Assembly: GCF_003234795.2 (NCBI RefSeq)
Contig: NZ_CP126268.1
Span: forward strand, 1,612,001-1,676,000
DNA length: 64,000 nt
Reading direction: 5' to 3'
Source of the DNA: Curtobacterium sp. MCLR17_032
Lineage (GTDB): Bacteria; Actinomycetota; Actinomycetes; Actinomycetales; Microbacteriaceae
Below are positions 23,112-31,721 of the stretch, piece after piece; positions within the stretch are counted from its first letter, which is position 1, and each line of letters opens with the position of its first letter. The position numbers and the translations under genes were made by a program. A model generated the notes under the pieces. The model worked only from the letters and a program-made list of their open reading frames with translations. It was not told where the DNA came from and did no database searches.

Positions 23112-25769
23112 ATGACGGCGATCGACGGTTCGACGCGCTTCGGACGCGCGCGTGACGACGTCAGCGGAGCGGTCGACAGCGACCTGCGTGCTGACGTGCG
23201 GTACCTCGGCAACCTGCTCGGACGGGTGCTCCGCGAGACCGGCGGTGACGACCTGCTGCGCGACGTCGAGTCGCTGCGCCAGGCGGTCATCGACGCGTAC
23301 GAGGGCACCGACGAAGACGGCGCCACCCGCGCCGAAGCGGTGGTGGCCACGTTCTCCGCCGAGCGTGCCGAAGAGGTCGCCCGGGCGTTCACCTCGTACT
23401 TCCACCTGGTCAACCTGGCCGAGGAGCACCACCGCGTCCGGGTCCTCCGTGCCCGCGGGGACGACGGCGGCCAGCCGGGTGACTCGTTCCCCGCCACGTT
23501 CGTCGAGCTCGTCGAGCAGGTCGGCGCCGACGAGGCCGCTGCCCGGCTCGAGGGCCTGCGGTTCCACCCGGTCCTCACCGCGCACCCGACCGAGGCCCGC
23601 CGTCGTGCGGTGACCACGGGTGTGCGCCGCATCACCGACCTCATCGACGAGCGCGACCGCATGAAGAACGCGACCGCCCGCGCCGAGAACGAGCGCCGAC
23701 TGCTCGAGGAGATCGCGACGCTCCTGCGCACCTCGCCGCTCCGCACCACCCGGCCGACCCCGCTCGACGAGGTCCGCACCGCGATGAGCGTGTTCGACCA
23801 GACCCTGTTCGAGATCGTGCCGCAGGTGTACCGGCTGCTCGACGACCGGCTGCAGGGCGACGACGCCGGCCGTGCCCCGGTGCAGGCTCCGGCGTTCGTG
23901 CGCTTCGGCACGTGGATCGGCGGCGACCGTGACGGCAACCCGCACGTCACCGCCGACGTCACGCGCCAGGCCGCCGAGATCGCCGCGGAGCACATCTTGC
24001 TCGGGCTGACCCGGGCCGCGACCCGCATCGGCAGCGCCCTGACCCTCGACGCCGACCACACCCCGGGCGACGCCGGCCTCACCGCGCTGGTCGCCGCGCA
24101 GGAGTCCTTGGACCCCGACGTCGCCGAGCGCATCGGCATCCGTGCGCCCACCGAGACCCACCGCCGCGCGCTGCTGTTCATCGCCGCCCGCATCGACGCC
24201 ACCCGTCGCGACGACCGACCGCTGGCGTACCGCGGCCCGGACGAGCTCCTCGCCGACCTGCACGTGGTGCAGGCGTCACTGACGGCCGCCGGGGCGCTCC
24301 GTGCCGCGAACGGCGAGCTGCAGAACCTCGTGTGGCAGGTCGAGACGTTCGGGTTCCACCTGGCCGAGCTCGAGATCCGCCAGCACTCCCAGGTGCACCG
24401 CACCGCCCTCGCCGAGATCCGCGCCGGGGGAGCCCGGAGCGAGATGACCGACGAGGTCCTCGCCGTCTTCCGGACGATCGCCGACCTGCAGCGCCGCTAC
24501 GGCGTCCGGTCGGCCAGCCGGTACATCGTGTCGTTCACCCAGTCCGCCGAGGACCTGGCGAACGTGCACGAACTCGCCGTCGCCGCACTCGGGTCGGTCG
24601 AGGCCGCCCCGGTGCTCGACGTCATCCCGCTGTTCGAGACCTTCGCCGACCTGCACGCCAGCGTCGACATCCTCGACGAGGCCGTCCGCACCGAGCCGTT
24701 CCAGCGTCGCCTCGGGGCGACCGGGCGCCGGCTCGAGGTCATGCTCGGCTACTCGGACTCCTCGAAGGACGTCGGCCCGGTGTCGGCGAACCTGGCGCTC
24801 TACGACGCCCAGGCCCGGATCGCGTCCTGGGCGGCGGCGCAGGACGTCGAGTTGACGCTCTTCCACGGCCGCGGCGGCTCCCTCGGCCGCGGTGGCGGTC
24901 CGGCGAACGAAGCCGTGCTCGCGCAGCCGCCGGGGTCCATCGACGGCCGCCTGAAGCTCACCGAGCAGGGTGAGGTCATCTTCGCCCAGTACGGCGACCA
25001 GGACATCGCGGCCCGACACCTGGAGCAGATGGCCTCGGCGACGCTGTTCGCGTCGTCGCCGTCGAACGAGGCACGCACCGCCGTCGCGGCCGAGCGCTTC
25101 GCCGACCTGGCGCAGCAGCTCGACGACGTGTCCCGCGCGGCGTTCTACGACCTGGTCAAGGCCGACGGCTTCGCCCCGTGGTTCGCCCGCGTCACCCCGA
25201 TGGAGGAGCTCGGGCTGCTGCCGCTCGGGTCCCGTCCGGCCCGCCGTGGTCTCAGCGTCGAGTCGCTCGAGGACCTCCGGGCGATCCCGTGGGTGTTCTC
25301 GTGGACGCAGGCCCGGATCAACCTGGCCGGCTGGTACGGCCTGGGCTCGGCGCTCGAAGCGGTCGGTGACCTCGACCTGCTCCGCACCGCGGCCGCCGAG
25401 TGGCCCCTCTTCGCGGCCCTGATCAAGAACGTCGAGATGTCGCTCGCGAAGACCGACGTCCAGATCGCCCGTCGGTACCTCGAGCTCGCGGACCGCGACG
25501 ACCTCGGGCGGAAGGTCCTGGACGAGATGGACCGGACCCGCTCGTGGGTCCTCCGGATCAGCGGCGCCGAGGACGTGCTCGAGGACCGGCCGGTGCTCGC
25601 GCGCGCCGTCCGACTGCGCTCCCCGTACGTCGACGCCCTGTCGCACCTGCAGCTGCGCGCGCTCCGGGCGATCCGGTCGTCCGGCAGTTCCGACACCACC
25701 GACGGCGACCACCGGCTGCTCCTGCTGACGGTGAACGGCATCGCCGCCGGCCTGCAGAACACGGGGTGA
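23112..25769 (+). CDS. ppc: phosphoenolpyruvate carboxylase
   Basis: 885 residues, full length. It makes oxaloacetate from phosphoenolpyruvate and bicarbonate, replenishing the TCA cycle. Signatures: V-L-T-A-H-P-T-E-A with the catalytic His near residue 160, G-G-D-R-D-G-N-P, Y-S-D-S-S-K-D-V-G, the mobile loop F-H-G-R-G-G-S-L-G-R-G-G-G-P, and the C-terminal A-A-G-L-Q-N-T-G needed for activity. ATG with GGAAGGA. TACGCT at 23063-23068 is a possible -10, giving a leader of about 40 nt. The 155-bp region before it also holds short GC-rich repeats after heme oxygenase. Confidence 0.97.
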   Translation: MTAIDGSTRFGRARDDVSGAVDSDLRADVRYLGNLLGRVLRETGGDDLLRDVESLRQAVIDAYEGTDEDGATRAEAVVATFSAERAEEVARAFTSYFHLVNLAEEHHRVRVLRARGDDGGQPGDSFPATFVELVEQVGADEAAARLEGLRFHPVLTAHPTEARRRAVTTGVRRITDLIDERDRMKNATARAENERRLLEEIATLLRTSPLRTTRPTPLDEVRTAMSVFDQTLFEIVPQVYRLLDDRLQGDDAGRAPVQAPAFVRFGTWIGGDRDGNPHVTADVTRQAAEIAAEHILLGLTRAATRIGSALTLDADHTPGDAGLTALVAAQESLDPDVAERIGIRAPTETHRRALLFIAARIDATRRDDRPLAYRGPDELLADLHVVQASLTAAGALRAANGELQNLVWQVETFGFHLAELEIRQHSQVHRTALAEIRAGGARSEMTDEVLAVFRTIADLQRRYGVRSASRYIVSFTQSAEDLANVHELAVAALGSVEAAPVLDVIPLFETFADLHASVDILDEAVRTEPFQRRLGATGRRLEVMLGYSDSSKDVGPVSANLALYDAQARIASWAAAQDVELTLFHGRGGSLGRGGGPANEAVLAQPPGSIDGRLKLTEQGEVIFAQYGDQDIAARHLEQMASATLFASSPSNEARTAVAAERFADLAQQLDDVSRAAFYDLVKADGFAPWFARVTPMEELGLLPLGSRPARRGLSVESLEDLRAIPWVFSWTQARINLAGWYGLGSALEAVGDLDLLRTAAAEWPLFAALIKNVEMSLAKTDVQIARRYLELADRDDLGRKVLDEMDRTRSWVLRISGAEDVLEDRPVLARAVRLRSPYVDALSHLQLRALRAIRSSGSSDTTDGDHRLLLLTVNGIAAGLQNTG

Positions 25770-25770
25770 T

Positions 25771-25785
25771 CCCCCGGACCGGGGG
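25771..25785 (+). terminator. short GC hairpin after ppc
   Basis: CCCCCG-GAC-CGGGGG begins 2 nt after the ppc stop codon. It is strong but short, with no T tract. Confidence 0.45.
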
Positions 25786-25877
25786 CACGGACGCCAGCGC
25801 GTCCTGTTCCCCCGGTCGCCATGACCCGTTAGCCTCCGATGAGGCACGCGCAGACTCTCGAGGGGGCCCCACACACA

Positions 25878-26216
25878 ATGGACATCGTCGTACACGAAGC
25901 CGGCACCGAAGCGGCGGTGTTGGAGTGCTCCGGCCGCCTGAACATGGTGTCGGCACCAGCCTTCCGCGAGACCGTCGCCACGGTGATCGAGGGCGGCCGT
26001 CCCCGTGTCGCCGTCGAGCTGTCGCGCGTCGAGTTCCTCGACTCCTCGGGTCTCGGTGCGCTCGTCGGTGCGTTGAAGACCGCTCGGCAGGCGGGTGGTG
26101 ACCTCCGGATCGCCGCACCGTCCGAGCAGGTCGCGATGGTGCTGAAGCTGTCGAACATCGACAAGATCCTCCGCAGCTACGCCGACGGTGACGAAGCCGT
26201 CCGCGAATGGGTCTGA
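25878..26216 (+). CDS. STAS-domain anti-anti-sigma factor
   Basis: 112-residue single STAS domain. The phosphorylation loop E-F-L-D-S-S-G-L-G-A-L is complete, with the acceptor Ser in D-S-S-G. In partner switching the unphosphorylated form binds the anti-sigma kinase and frees a sigma factor. ATG with a GAGGGGG ribosome-binding site 12-17 nt upstream and TAGCCT further up. The gene overlaps the next by 10 nt; the pair forms a two-gene switch, but the target sigma factor and phosphatase are not in this window. Confidence 0.88.
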   Translation: MDIVVHEAGTEAAVLECSGRLNMVSAPAFRETVATVIEGGRPRVAVELSRVEFLDSSGLGALVGALKTARQAGGDLRIAAPSEQVAMVLKLSNIDKILRSYADGDEAVREWV

Positions 26217-26635
26217 CCGGGGCCGTCGTGGGCGAGCACCGGCTGGACTTCGCGTCGCCGCCCGACGACGTCTCCTCGGTGCACGACTTCCTCAGTGACG
26301 TCTGGACGGCCGAGCCCGCCGTCAGTGTCGAGGACCGGATGGCCCTCGAACTCGCGATCATCGAGCTCGCCTCCAACGTGATCGAGCACGCGGCCGCGGG
26401 CGGGCAGGTCACGTGTTCACTGACGCTCGCGGTCGCCAGCGACGCTCTGGAGGCCCGCATCACCGACGACGGCCAGCCCGCGTCCGTCGACGTGGCCGGC
26501 GCCACCCTGCCGGACGACATGGCGGAGGGCGGGCGTGGACTCGCCCTCGTGCAGATGGTCGTCGACGAGCTGCGCTACGACCGTCTCGGTGACGAGAACC
26601 GCTGGACGGTCCGGAAGGCAACCCGCGCGGTGTGA
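26207..26635 (+). CDS. anti-sigma kinase (RsbW-like HATPase)
   Basis: 142 residues of the GHKL type. N-box E-L-A-S-N-V-I-E-H-A, G1 box I-T-D-D-G-Q-P and G2 box E-G-G-R-G-L-A-L-V are visible. It would sequester a sigma factor and phosphorylate the STAS partner encoded just upstream. Start at the ATG inside the end of the preceding gene (10-nt overlap). Confidence 0.88.
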   Translation: MGLTGAVVGEHRLDFASPPDDVSSVHDFLSDVWTAEPAVSVEDRMALELAIIELASNVIEHAAAGGQVTCSLTLAVASDALEARITDDGQPASVDVAGATLPDDMAEGGRGLALVQMVVDELRYDRLGDENRWTVRKATRAV

Positions 26636-26701
26636 GCCGCTTCCCGCGTCGGGTCCATCCAGATGCATGAAGTTCGCACGGCGCGTGTCACGATTCCCCG
26701 G

Positions 26702-27661
26702 ATGACCGCCACCATGGACCCCCGGACCGTCTTCGAGACCTCCGGTGCCGATCTCGACGCCGCTCGGTCGATGTTCGAGCAGACCTACGAGGCGTCCGGG
26801 TTCCTGCCCGAGCGGACCGAGCGGGCCTTCGGGTACCGCTTCCGGACCGTCGGCGACCAGACGATGTCCCTGCGGTCGACGCGGTTCGACGCCCGCATGG
26901 TGGGCGATGTCGACTCCGGCGACCAGATCAGCGTCGCCTGGGTGACGGACGGCGGTGGCGTGCTCGACGTCGGTCGTGATGAGGTCGCCCTGACGCCCGG
27001 TCGGCCGGTGGTGTTCCCCGTCGGACGTCCGTACCGCTTCGACCTGGCCGACGTCCGGCAGAGCGTCGTGCAGTTCGACCGCACCTTCCTCGAACGCGTC
27101 GCCGCCGAGGCGTACGGCACCGAGCCCGGCACCCTGGTGTTCGACCACACGGTGGTCCCCGGTGCCGAGGCCGTGCGCGCCTGGAACCACCAGGTGCAGG
27201 AGGCCTCCCGCGTCGTGCTCGGCAACACCCCGATGTCCGTGCTGGCCTTCGCCGACACCGCTCGTCGGACGGCTCTGGCGCTCCTCAGCACCTTCCCGCA
27301 CCGCCTCGCCGCCCGCCAGGTCCCGCTGCCCGCGGGCGCCACCGGCCGTGTGCGTTCGGCGATCGAGTACATGCACGCCGCCGCGCACACCCCGATCACC
27401 ACGACCGACATCGCCGAGCACGTCGGCCTGAGCATCCGCGGCCTGCAGCAGGCGTTCCAGCGGCAGGTCGGCATCGCGCCGAACGCCATGCTGCGGGGCA
27501 TCCGGCTGGACCGGGTCCGCGACGAACTGCGCGAGGGCACGCCGGCCGACACCACGGTGGCGAGCGTCGCCGTGCAGTGGGGCTTCGCGCACCTCGGTCG
27601 GTTCTCGGCGGCGTACGCACGGCGGTTCGACGAGTACCCCCGCGACACCCTGCACAGCTGA
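26702..27661 (+). CDS. AraC family transcriptional regulator
   Basis: 319 residues. The N-terminal sensing part resembles the AraC-type ligand domain (L-T-P-G-R-P-V-V-F-P near residue 98). The C-terminal DNA-binding part has two helix-turn-helix motifs: I-A-E-H-V-G-L-S-I-R-G-L-Q-Q-A-F, then V-A-V-Q-W-G-F-A-H-L-G-R-F-S-A-A-Y, followed by the conserved F-D-E-Y-P. The effector and targets are unknown. The ATG at 26702 is preceded by CACGAT at a leaderless spacing; an ATG at 26663 in frame is less likely. Region 27662-27793 downstream holds no gene. Confidence 0.88.
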   Translation: MTATMDPRTVFETSGADLDAARSMFEQTYEASGFLPERTERAFGYRFRTVGDQTMSLRSTRFDARMVGDVDSGDQISVAWVTDGGGVLDVGRDEVALTPGRPVVFPVGRPYRFDLADVRQSVVQFDRTFLERVAAEAYGTEPGTLVFDHTVVPGAEAVRAWNHQVQEASRVVLGNTPMSVLAFADTARRTALALLSTFPHRLAARQVPLPAGATGRVRSAIEYMHAAAHTPITTTDIAEHVGLSIRGLQQAFQRQVGIAPNAMLRGIRLDRVRDELREGTPADTTVASVAVQWGFAHLGRFSAAYARRFDEYPRDTLHS

Positions 27662-27793
27662 CGAGCACGGCGGGACCGACCGCAGGCGCCAGAGTCGCGA
27701 CACGCCGCTCGACTCCAGGCGACATGCCACCGGATCCCGCGACACTCCGCGGATGTCCGCGCTGATGGAGCGTGCGATATTCATACTCCTCAC

Positions 27794-28894
27794 ATGGAGA
27801 CGCAGTCCGGAGCACGCACGCCCCTCGTGGACCCCTTCGGTCGCGAACTCGAGGAGTGGTTGCACGACGCCCCGGCCACGCGGTCGCCGTACCTCGCAGA
27901 CCTCGTCGTCCCGCCGGTCACCGGTCCGGTCCGGCGCCCCGTGCTGCCGCCGGTGGACGTCGAGGAGCCGGTCGCGGACGCACCGGCCGTCGAGCAGCCG
28001 GTCGCCGACGAGCCGGTCGTCGAACTCGCCGAGACCGCTCCCGAACCGGCTCGCGTCGTCTCCGGCGACGACCGTGCCTTCCGCCGCGACCGCGCGCGCC
28101 ACGTCGCCGTCTGCGCACCCTCCTTCCCCGAGCCGCCCGAGCGCCTGGCCCTCCGGTTCGACGACCTCGCCGTCGCACTCGATGCCTCGAGCGGCCGCAC
28201 GACCATCGAGCGCATCGACCTGCTCGAGGACGAGGTCCGCGTCCGTGACGAGGACCTCGCCCGCCTGGCCGCCTGGGAGGCCGTGGTCGCCGACAGCACC
28301 GACGCCGAGGTCGAGGGTGCGCGGGCGTTCGCTCGCGAGGTGTTCGCCGACCTCCTGGCCGACGCCGCCCGCGAGGCCGAGCGCCGCGAGCGTGCCGCGC
28401 TCCGCCGCGCCGCCACCGCACCGGTCCGCGTCGGCGCCGTGCGTCCGCTCCTGCCGGCGCCGCACCGCGCGGTCGCCGAGCCGGTGTCGGTCGAGGTCCC
28501 GGCCGATGACGCCGACCTGGTCGCACCGCCCGTCGGACCGCAGTCCGCCGTCCGACCGGTGTCGAGCCTCCAGACCGTGTCGCCCTCGTCGCCGCCGGTC
28601 CCCGCGTCCGGTCGCCCGACCCCGCTGGTGCAGCCCGTGACCGGCCCGACGGTCATCGACCGCGAGGCCTTCGCCGCCGTGCTCCGCGCCCACACGGGCG
28701 AGCAGCCCGTCGTCTCCGTCGAGGTCCCGGTGGCCGCACCGGTCGGCGCGCCGCAGTCCGCCGACGACACCGACGCGACGGACGTCGTGGACGCACCCGA
28801 CCGGGAGGCCCGTGCCGACACCGCGTCGACCGCACCGACCGGCTGGTGGTCGCGTCTCGTCGCCCGCCTGCTGCACCTCGTCGGCCGTCGCTGA
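27794..28894 (+). CDS. hypothetical Pro/Val/Asp-rich protein with amphipathic C-terminus
   Basis: 366 residues, not recognised. The N-terminal third has repeated P-V-[AV]-D/E elements (E-E-P-V-A-D, E-Q-P-V-A-D-E-P-V). A helical, heptad-like stretch at about residues 150-205 is rich in Ala, Arg and Glu, another disordered Pro-rich region follows, and the end G-W-W-S-R-L-V-A-R-L-L-H-L-V-G-R-R looks like a membrane-surface helix. Codon bias is fully typical, so I accept it as a gene. CATACT lies 6 nt before the ATG. No domain assignment is offered. Confidence 0.7.
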   Translation: METQSGARTPLVDPFGRELEEWLHDAPATRSPYLADLVVPPVTGPVRRPVLPPVDVEEPVADAPAVEQPVADEPVVELAETAPEPARVVSGDDRAFRRDRARHVAVCAPSFPEPPERLALRFDDLAVALDASSGRTTIERIDLLEDEVRVRDEDLARLAAWEAVVADSTDAEVEGARAFAREVFADLLADAAREAERRERAALRRAATAPVRVGAVRPLLPAPHRAVAEPVSVEVPADDADLVAPPVGPQSAVRPVSSLQTVSPSSPPVPASGRPTPLVQPVTGPTVIDREAFAAVLRAHTGEQPVVSVEVPVAAPVGAPQSADDTDATDVVDAPDREARADTASTAPTGWWSRLVARLLHLVGRR

Positions 28895-28932
28895 CACCCG
28901 GGCCGACCCCGCCGTCTCGGTACACTGACGGG

Positions 28933-29766
28933 ATGCCGACGCTCCGAGAACTGCAGTCCGCCGTCGAGTCCCTGTGGCCGGCGGCCGGCGCGGAGTCCTG
29001 GGACTCCGTCGGCCTCGTCTCCGGCGACCCGGACGCCCTGGTCGAGCACGTCCACCTGGCCGTCGACGCCGTGCCGGACACCGCCCGCGAAGCCGTGGCA
29101 GCCGGGGCGGACCTGCTCCTGACGCACCACCCGCTGCTGCTCCGGGGTGTGACCACGATCGACGAGTCCACCTACAAGGGCTCCGTCCTCGCCACCCTCG
29201 TCCGTGGCGGATGTGCACTCCTCGCCGCGCACACCAACGCCGACGTCGTGACCACCGGCACCTCCGCCGTCCTCGCCGACCGGATCGGACTGCAGGACCA
29301 GCGTCCCCTCGAGCCCGCGGCCGACGGCGTGAGCGGGATCGGCCGGGTCGGTGTGCTCGCCGAACCGGTGCCCCTCGGCGTGCTCGCCCGACGGATCGTC
29401 GACGTCCTGCCCGCCACCGCGACCGGGGTCCGCGTGTCGGGGGAGTACGACCGACCCGTCCGCACGGTCGCCCTGTGCGCCGGCGCGGGCGACGCGTACC
29501 TCGGCAACGCCGAGGTCCGGGCCGCCGACGTCTACGTCACGAGCGACCTGCGGCACCACCCCGCCTCGGAGTTCCGTGAGCAGGCGATGGTGGCCGACGG
29601 CCCCGCGCTGATCGACACCTCGCACTGGGCGACCGAGTGGCTGTGGCTCGACGTCGCCGCCGAGCAGCTCCGCGCCGCCACCGGGGTCCGCGTCACCGTG
29701 AGCGACCTCCGAACCGACCCGTGGGACTTCGCCGTCCTGCCATCCGCACCCAACGAAGGAGCCTGA
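28933..29766 (+). CDS. Nif3-like dinuclear metal centre hexameric protein
   Basis: 277 residues. Metal-ligand regions are L-T-H-H-P-L-L-L near residue 57, A-H-T-N-A-D near 97, and the C-terminal D-T-S-H-W-A-T-E with its His and Glu ligands. Also called GTP cyclohydrolase 1 type 2/NIF3; the cellular role is unclear. TACACT followed by 6 nt and ATG indicates a leaderless start. The next gene begins 2 nt after the stop, as in many actinobacteria where Nif3 and a C4-zinc-ribbon protein are paired. Confidence 0.9.
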   Translation: MPTLRELQSAVESLWPAAGAESWDSVGLVSGDPDALVEHVHLAVDAVPDTAREAVAAGADLLLTHHPLLLRGVTTIDESTYKGSVLATLVRGGCALLAAHTNADVVTTGTSAVLADRIGLQDQRPLEPAADGVSGIGRVGVLAEPVPLGVLARRIVDVLPATATGVRVSGEYDRPVRTVALCAGAGDAYLGNAEVRAADVYVTSDLRHHPASEFREQAMVADGPALIDTSHWATEWLWLDVAAEQLRAATGVRVTVSDLRTDPWDFAVLPSAPNEGA

Positions 29767-29768
29767 CC

Positions 29769-30503
29769 ATGAAGGCAGCACCCGAGGACCAGGCCATCCT
29801 GCTCGACGTCCAGCGACTCGACAACGACATCACCCGGCTGGCCCACCGGATCAGCTCCCTGCAGAAGGGCGAGCACCTCACCGAACTCGGCACCCGTGCC
29901 GCCGGCCTCCGCAGCCAGCTCGCAGCCGCCACCGGGGACGTCGAGGACGCCGAGCGCGACCTCGCCCGCCTCGAGTCGGACACCGCCACCGCCCAGGCAC
30001 GCATCGAACGCGACACCACGCTGCTGCAGAACGTCGGCAACGCGAAGGACGCCGCCGGGCTGCAGAACGAGCTCGACTCGCTGAACCGTCGGACGAACGA
30101 CCTCGAGACGCAGGAGCTGGAGGTGATGGAGACGCTCGACCGTCTCCGCGCCCGGGTCGGCGACATCGAGAAGCAGCTCGCCGACATCGACGCCGAGCGT
30201 GGCCGCCTGATGGGTGTCCGCGACGACGGCATCGCCCGGTTCGAGAAGGACCGCGTCGCCGCCGAGCAGTCCCGCGCCGACGTCGCCGCGAAGGTGCCGG
30301 CCGACCTCCTCGCACTGTACGAGCGCCAGCGTGCCCGGTACGGCTTCGGGGCGTCGCTGCTGCAGGGCGGCGTGTCGACGGCGTCCGGCGTGGCGCTGAA
30401 CAACTCCGACCTGGCCACGATCCGGGCCGCGGCGCCGGACGACGTCCTGCTCTGCCCGGACAGCGACGCGATCTTGGTGCGGACGGCCGAGTCCGGCCTG
30501 TAG
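29769..30503 (+). CDS. CT398-like coiled-coil protein with a degenerate zinc ribbon
   Basis: 244 residues. Residues 10-185 form a long antiparallel coiled coil. The C-terminal module keeps the context of the C4 zinc ribbon (L-L-Q-G-G, A-L-N-N-S-D-L-A-T-I-R, A-I-L-V-R-T) but three of the four usual cysteines are replaced; only C229 remains, and the first CxxC is now V-S-T-A-S. It therefore probably does not bind zinc. It is translationally linked to Nif3 (2-nt gap, ribosome-binding site GAAGGAG inside the Nif3 end). The family may act in nucleic-acid or envelope processes; no function is established. Confidence 0.85.
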   Translation: MKAAPEDQAILLDVQRLDNDITRLAHRISSLQKGEHLTELGTRAAGLRSQLAAATGDVEDAERDLARLESDTATAQARIERDTTLLQNVGNAKDAAGLQNELDSLNRRTNDLETQELEVMETLDRLRARVGDIEKQLADIDAERGRLMGVRDDGIARFEKDRVAAEQSRADVAAKVPADLLALYERQRARYGFGASLLQGGVSTASGVALNNSDLATIRAAAPDDVLLCPDSDAILVRTAESGL

Positions 30504-30560
30504 GCGCCGCCGCCGCCGCGGCGCCGCCGCCGCCGCTTCCGCGGAACGCCGCCGCTTCTG

Positions 30561-30590
30561 CGAGACGCCGCCGAATCCGGCGGCGTCTCG
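30561..30590. terminator. 13-bp perfect hairpin after the coiled-coil gene
   Basis: CGAGACGCCGCCG, loop AATC, then the exact reverse complement, 58 bp after the stop codon. It can serve both the plus-strand operon and, from the other side, rnpB. The same CGAGACGCCG element recurs in degenerate form inside both copies of the 186-bp repeat. Confidence 0.65.
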
Positions 30591-30991
30591 CGCGTTCCGC
30601 GGTGTCTCGCGGCGGCGGGCGCCGGCCAGGGTCCTGGGGCGTGCCGGGCGGGAGGCGCGGTGCGGGCTGGCCGCGTGCCTCCCGGCCGCCGACACGCGCC
30701 CGTCTGCATGCGCCGCCGTCGTCCGGGCGAGACGCCGCGGAATCCGGGGGTGTCTCGTGCGCTCCGCGGTGTCCCGCGCGTTCCGCGGTGTCTCGCGGCG
30801 GCGGGCGCCGGCCATGGTCCTGGGGCGTGCCGGGCGGGAGGCGCGGTGCGGGCTGGCCGCGTGCCTCCCGGCCGCCGAGACGCGCCCGTCTGCATGCGCC
30901 GCCGTCGTCCGGGCGAGACGCCGCGGAATCCGGGGGCGTCTCGTGCGCTCCGTGGTGTCCCGCGCGCTCCGCGGTGTCTCGCGGCGGCGGG
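30589..30991. repeat. 186-bp tandem duplication
   Basis: Copy A 30589-30774 and copy B 30775-30960 differ at only four positions by hand alignment, and a third copy begins at 30961 and breaks off after about 30 bp. Each unit contains two potential hairpins, one built on GGGAGGCGCGG/CCGCGTGCCTCCC. It sits between the Nif3 operon and rnpB. Open frames across it on both strands are long only because of the GC content and are not accepted as genes. Confidence 0.9.
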
Positions 30992-30999
30992 AACACGGC

Positions 31000-31025
31000 A
31001 GCCCGGCACCTCGCGGTACCGGGCT
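31000..31025 (-). terminator. rnpB terminator hairpin
   Basis: On the minus strand an 11-bp stem (AGCCCGGTACC with GGTGCCGGGCT, one G-T pair) closes on a GCGA tetraloop about 15 nt after the RNase P RNA 3' end. Confidence 0.7.
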
Positions 31026-31039
31026 GTCGTGGTCGTGCG

Positions 31040-31416
31040 GTCTGGGGCGAACGGGCCGGCCGTACGCCGGGTTCTGTCCCGCGACCGAGGTCGCGGTGAC
31101 GGCCATCTCTCTCGGACCGACGTTGCCGTCGGCCTCCAGCGGTCTACCCGAGGACTCGGCGAGCAGCCTCAGCGTCCTCTGTCTGACCTTGCTCCGGGCG
31201 AGGTTTACCGAGCAGATCCGGTCACCCGGATCCCTGGTGGTCTCTTACACCACCGTTTCACCCTTACCGACGTCACCGCCGGCGGTCTGTTCTCTGTGGC
31301 ACTGTCTCGCGGATTGCTCCGGGTGGGTGTTACCCACCGCCCTGCTCTGTGGAGCCCGGACGTTCCTCGGCACTCCCGGGGGAGTGACGCGACCGTCTCA
31401 CCGACCCGTTCGCTCC
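31040..31416 (-). ncRNA. rnpB: RNase P RNA (type A)
   Basis: The catalytic RNA that trims tRNA 5' leaders. Read on the minus strand it contains the conserved P4 strand region GAGGAACGTCCGGGCTCC, then CAGAGCAGGGCGG..., and the 3' block ACAGAACCCGGCGTACGGCC. Helix P1 forms between GCGAACGGG (31413-31405) and CCCGTTCGC (31055-31047). TACACT at 31426-31421 fits a -10 whose start point is about 31416. Exact ends are inferred from P1 and the -10 and may be off by several bases. Confidence 0.92.
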
Positions 31417-31511
31417 GACGAGTGTACCGGCCCGCCCGCGCCGCCGGGCTCCGACTCCGAACTGCGACCGCCCGACCGGTCCCGACCGGTCCCGACACCC
31501 CGCACGTCGTC

Positions 31512-31688
31512 CGCCGAGCGGTCACGAAACGTCGGTCCCGCACGCGGAGAACGACGTTTCGTGACCGCTCGGCGCGGAGCACACGGGGTGTCGTGACCGC
31601 TCGGCGCGGAGCACACGGGGTGTCGTGACCGCTCGGCGCGGAGCACACGGGGTGTCGTGACCGCTCGGCGCGGAGCAGACGGGCGCGC
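31512..31688. repeat. 32-bp periodic array with an inverted copy
   Basis: Three perfect 32-bp units start at 31561, 31593 and 31625, and a fourth at 31657 is identical for its first 21 bases. The core is GTGACCGCTCGGCGCGGAGC. Upstream, 31512-31534 is the exact reverse complement of 31552-31574 (23-bp arms). There are no unique spacers and no cas genes, so this is not a CRISPR. It lies between rnpB and the end of ppgK; 31427-31511 shows nothing else. Confidence 0.9.
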
Positions 31689-31721
31689 CGGACGGACGAG
31701 CGCGCCGGACGAACCGGCTGG

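Noticed and set aside
29532..31106. Long open frame on the minus strand across the Nif3 operon end and the 186-bp repeats
   Set aside because: It is antisense to two well-supported genes and its protein is a low-complexity Arg/Pro product of the repeat; the open frame is a consequence of high GC.
31512..31574. 23-bp inverted repeats considered as insertion sequence ends
   Set aside because: Only 17 bp separate the arms, with no transposase and no target duplication.
31561..31688. Repeat array considered as a CRISPR
   Set aside because: Units are identical over their full 32 bp with no unique spacers and no cas gene nearby.
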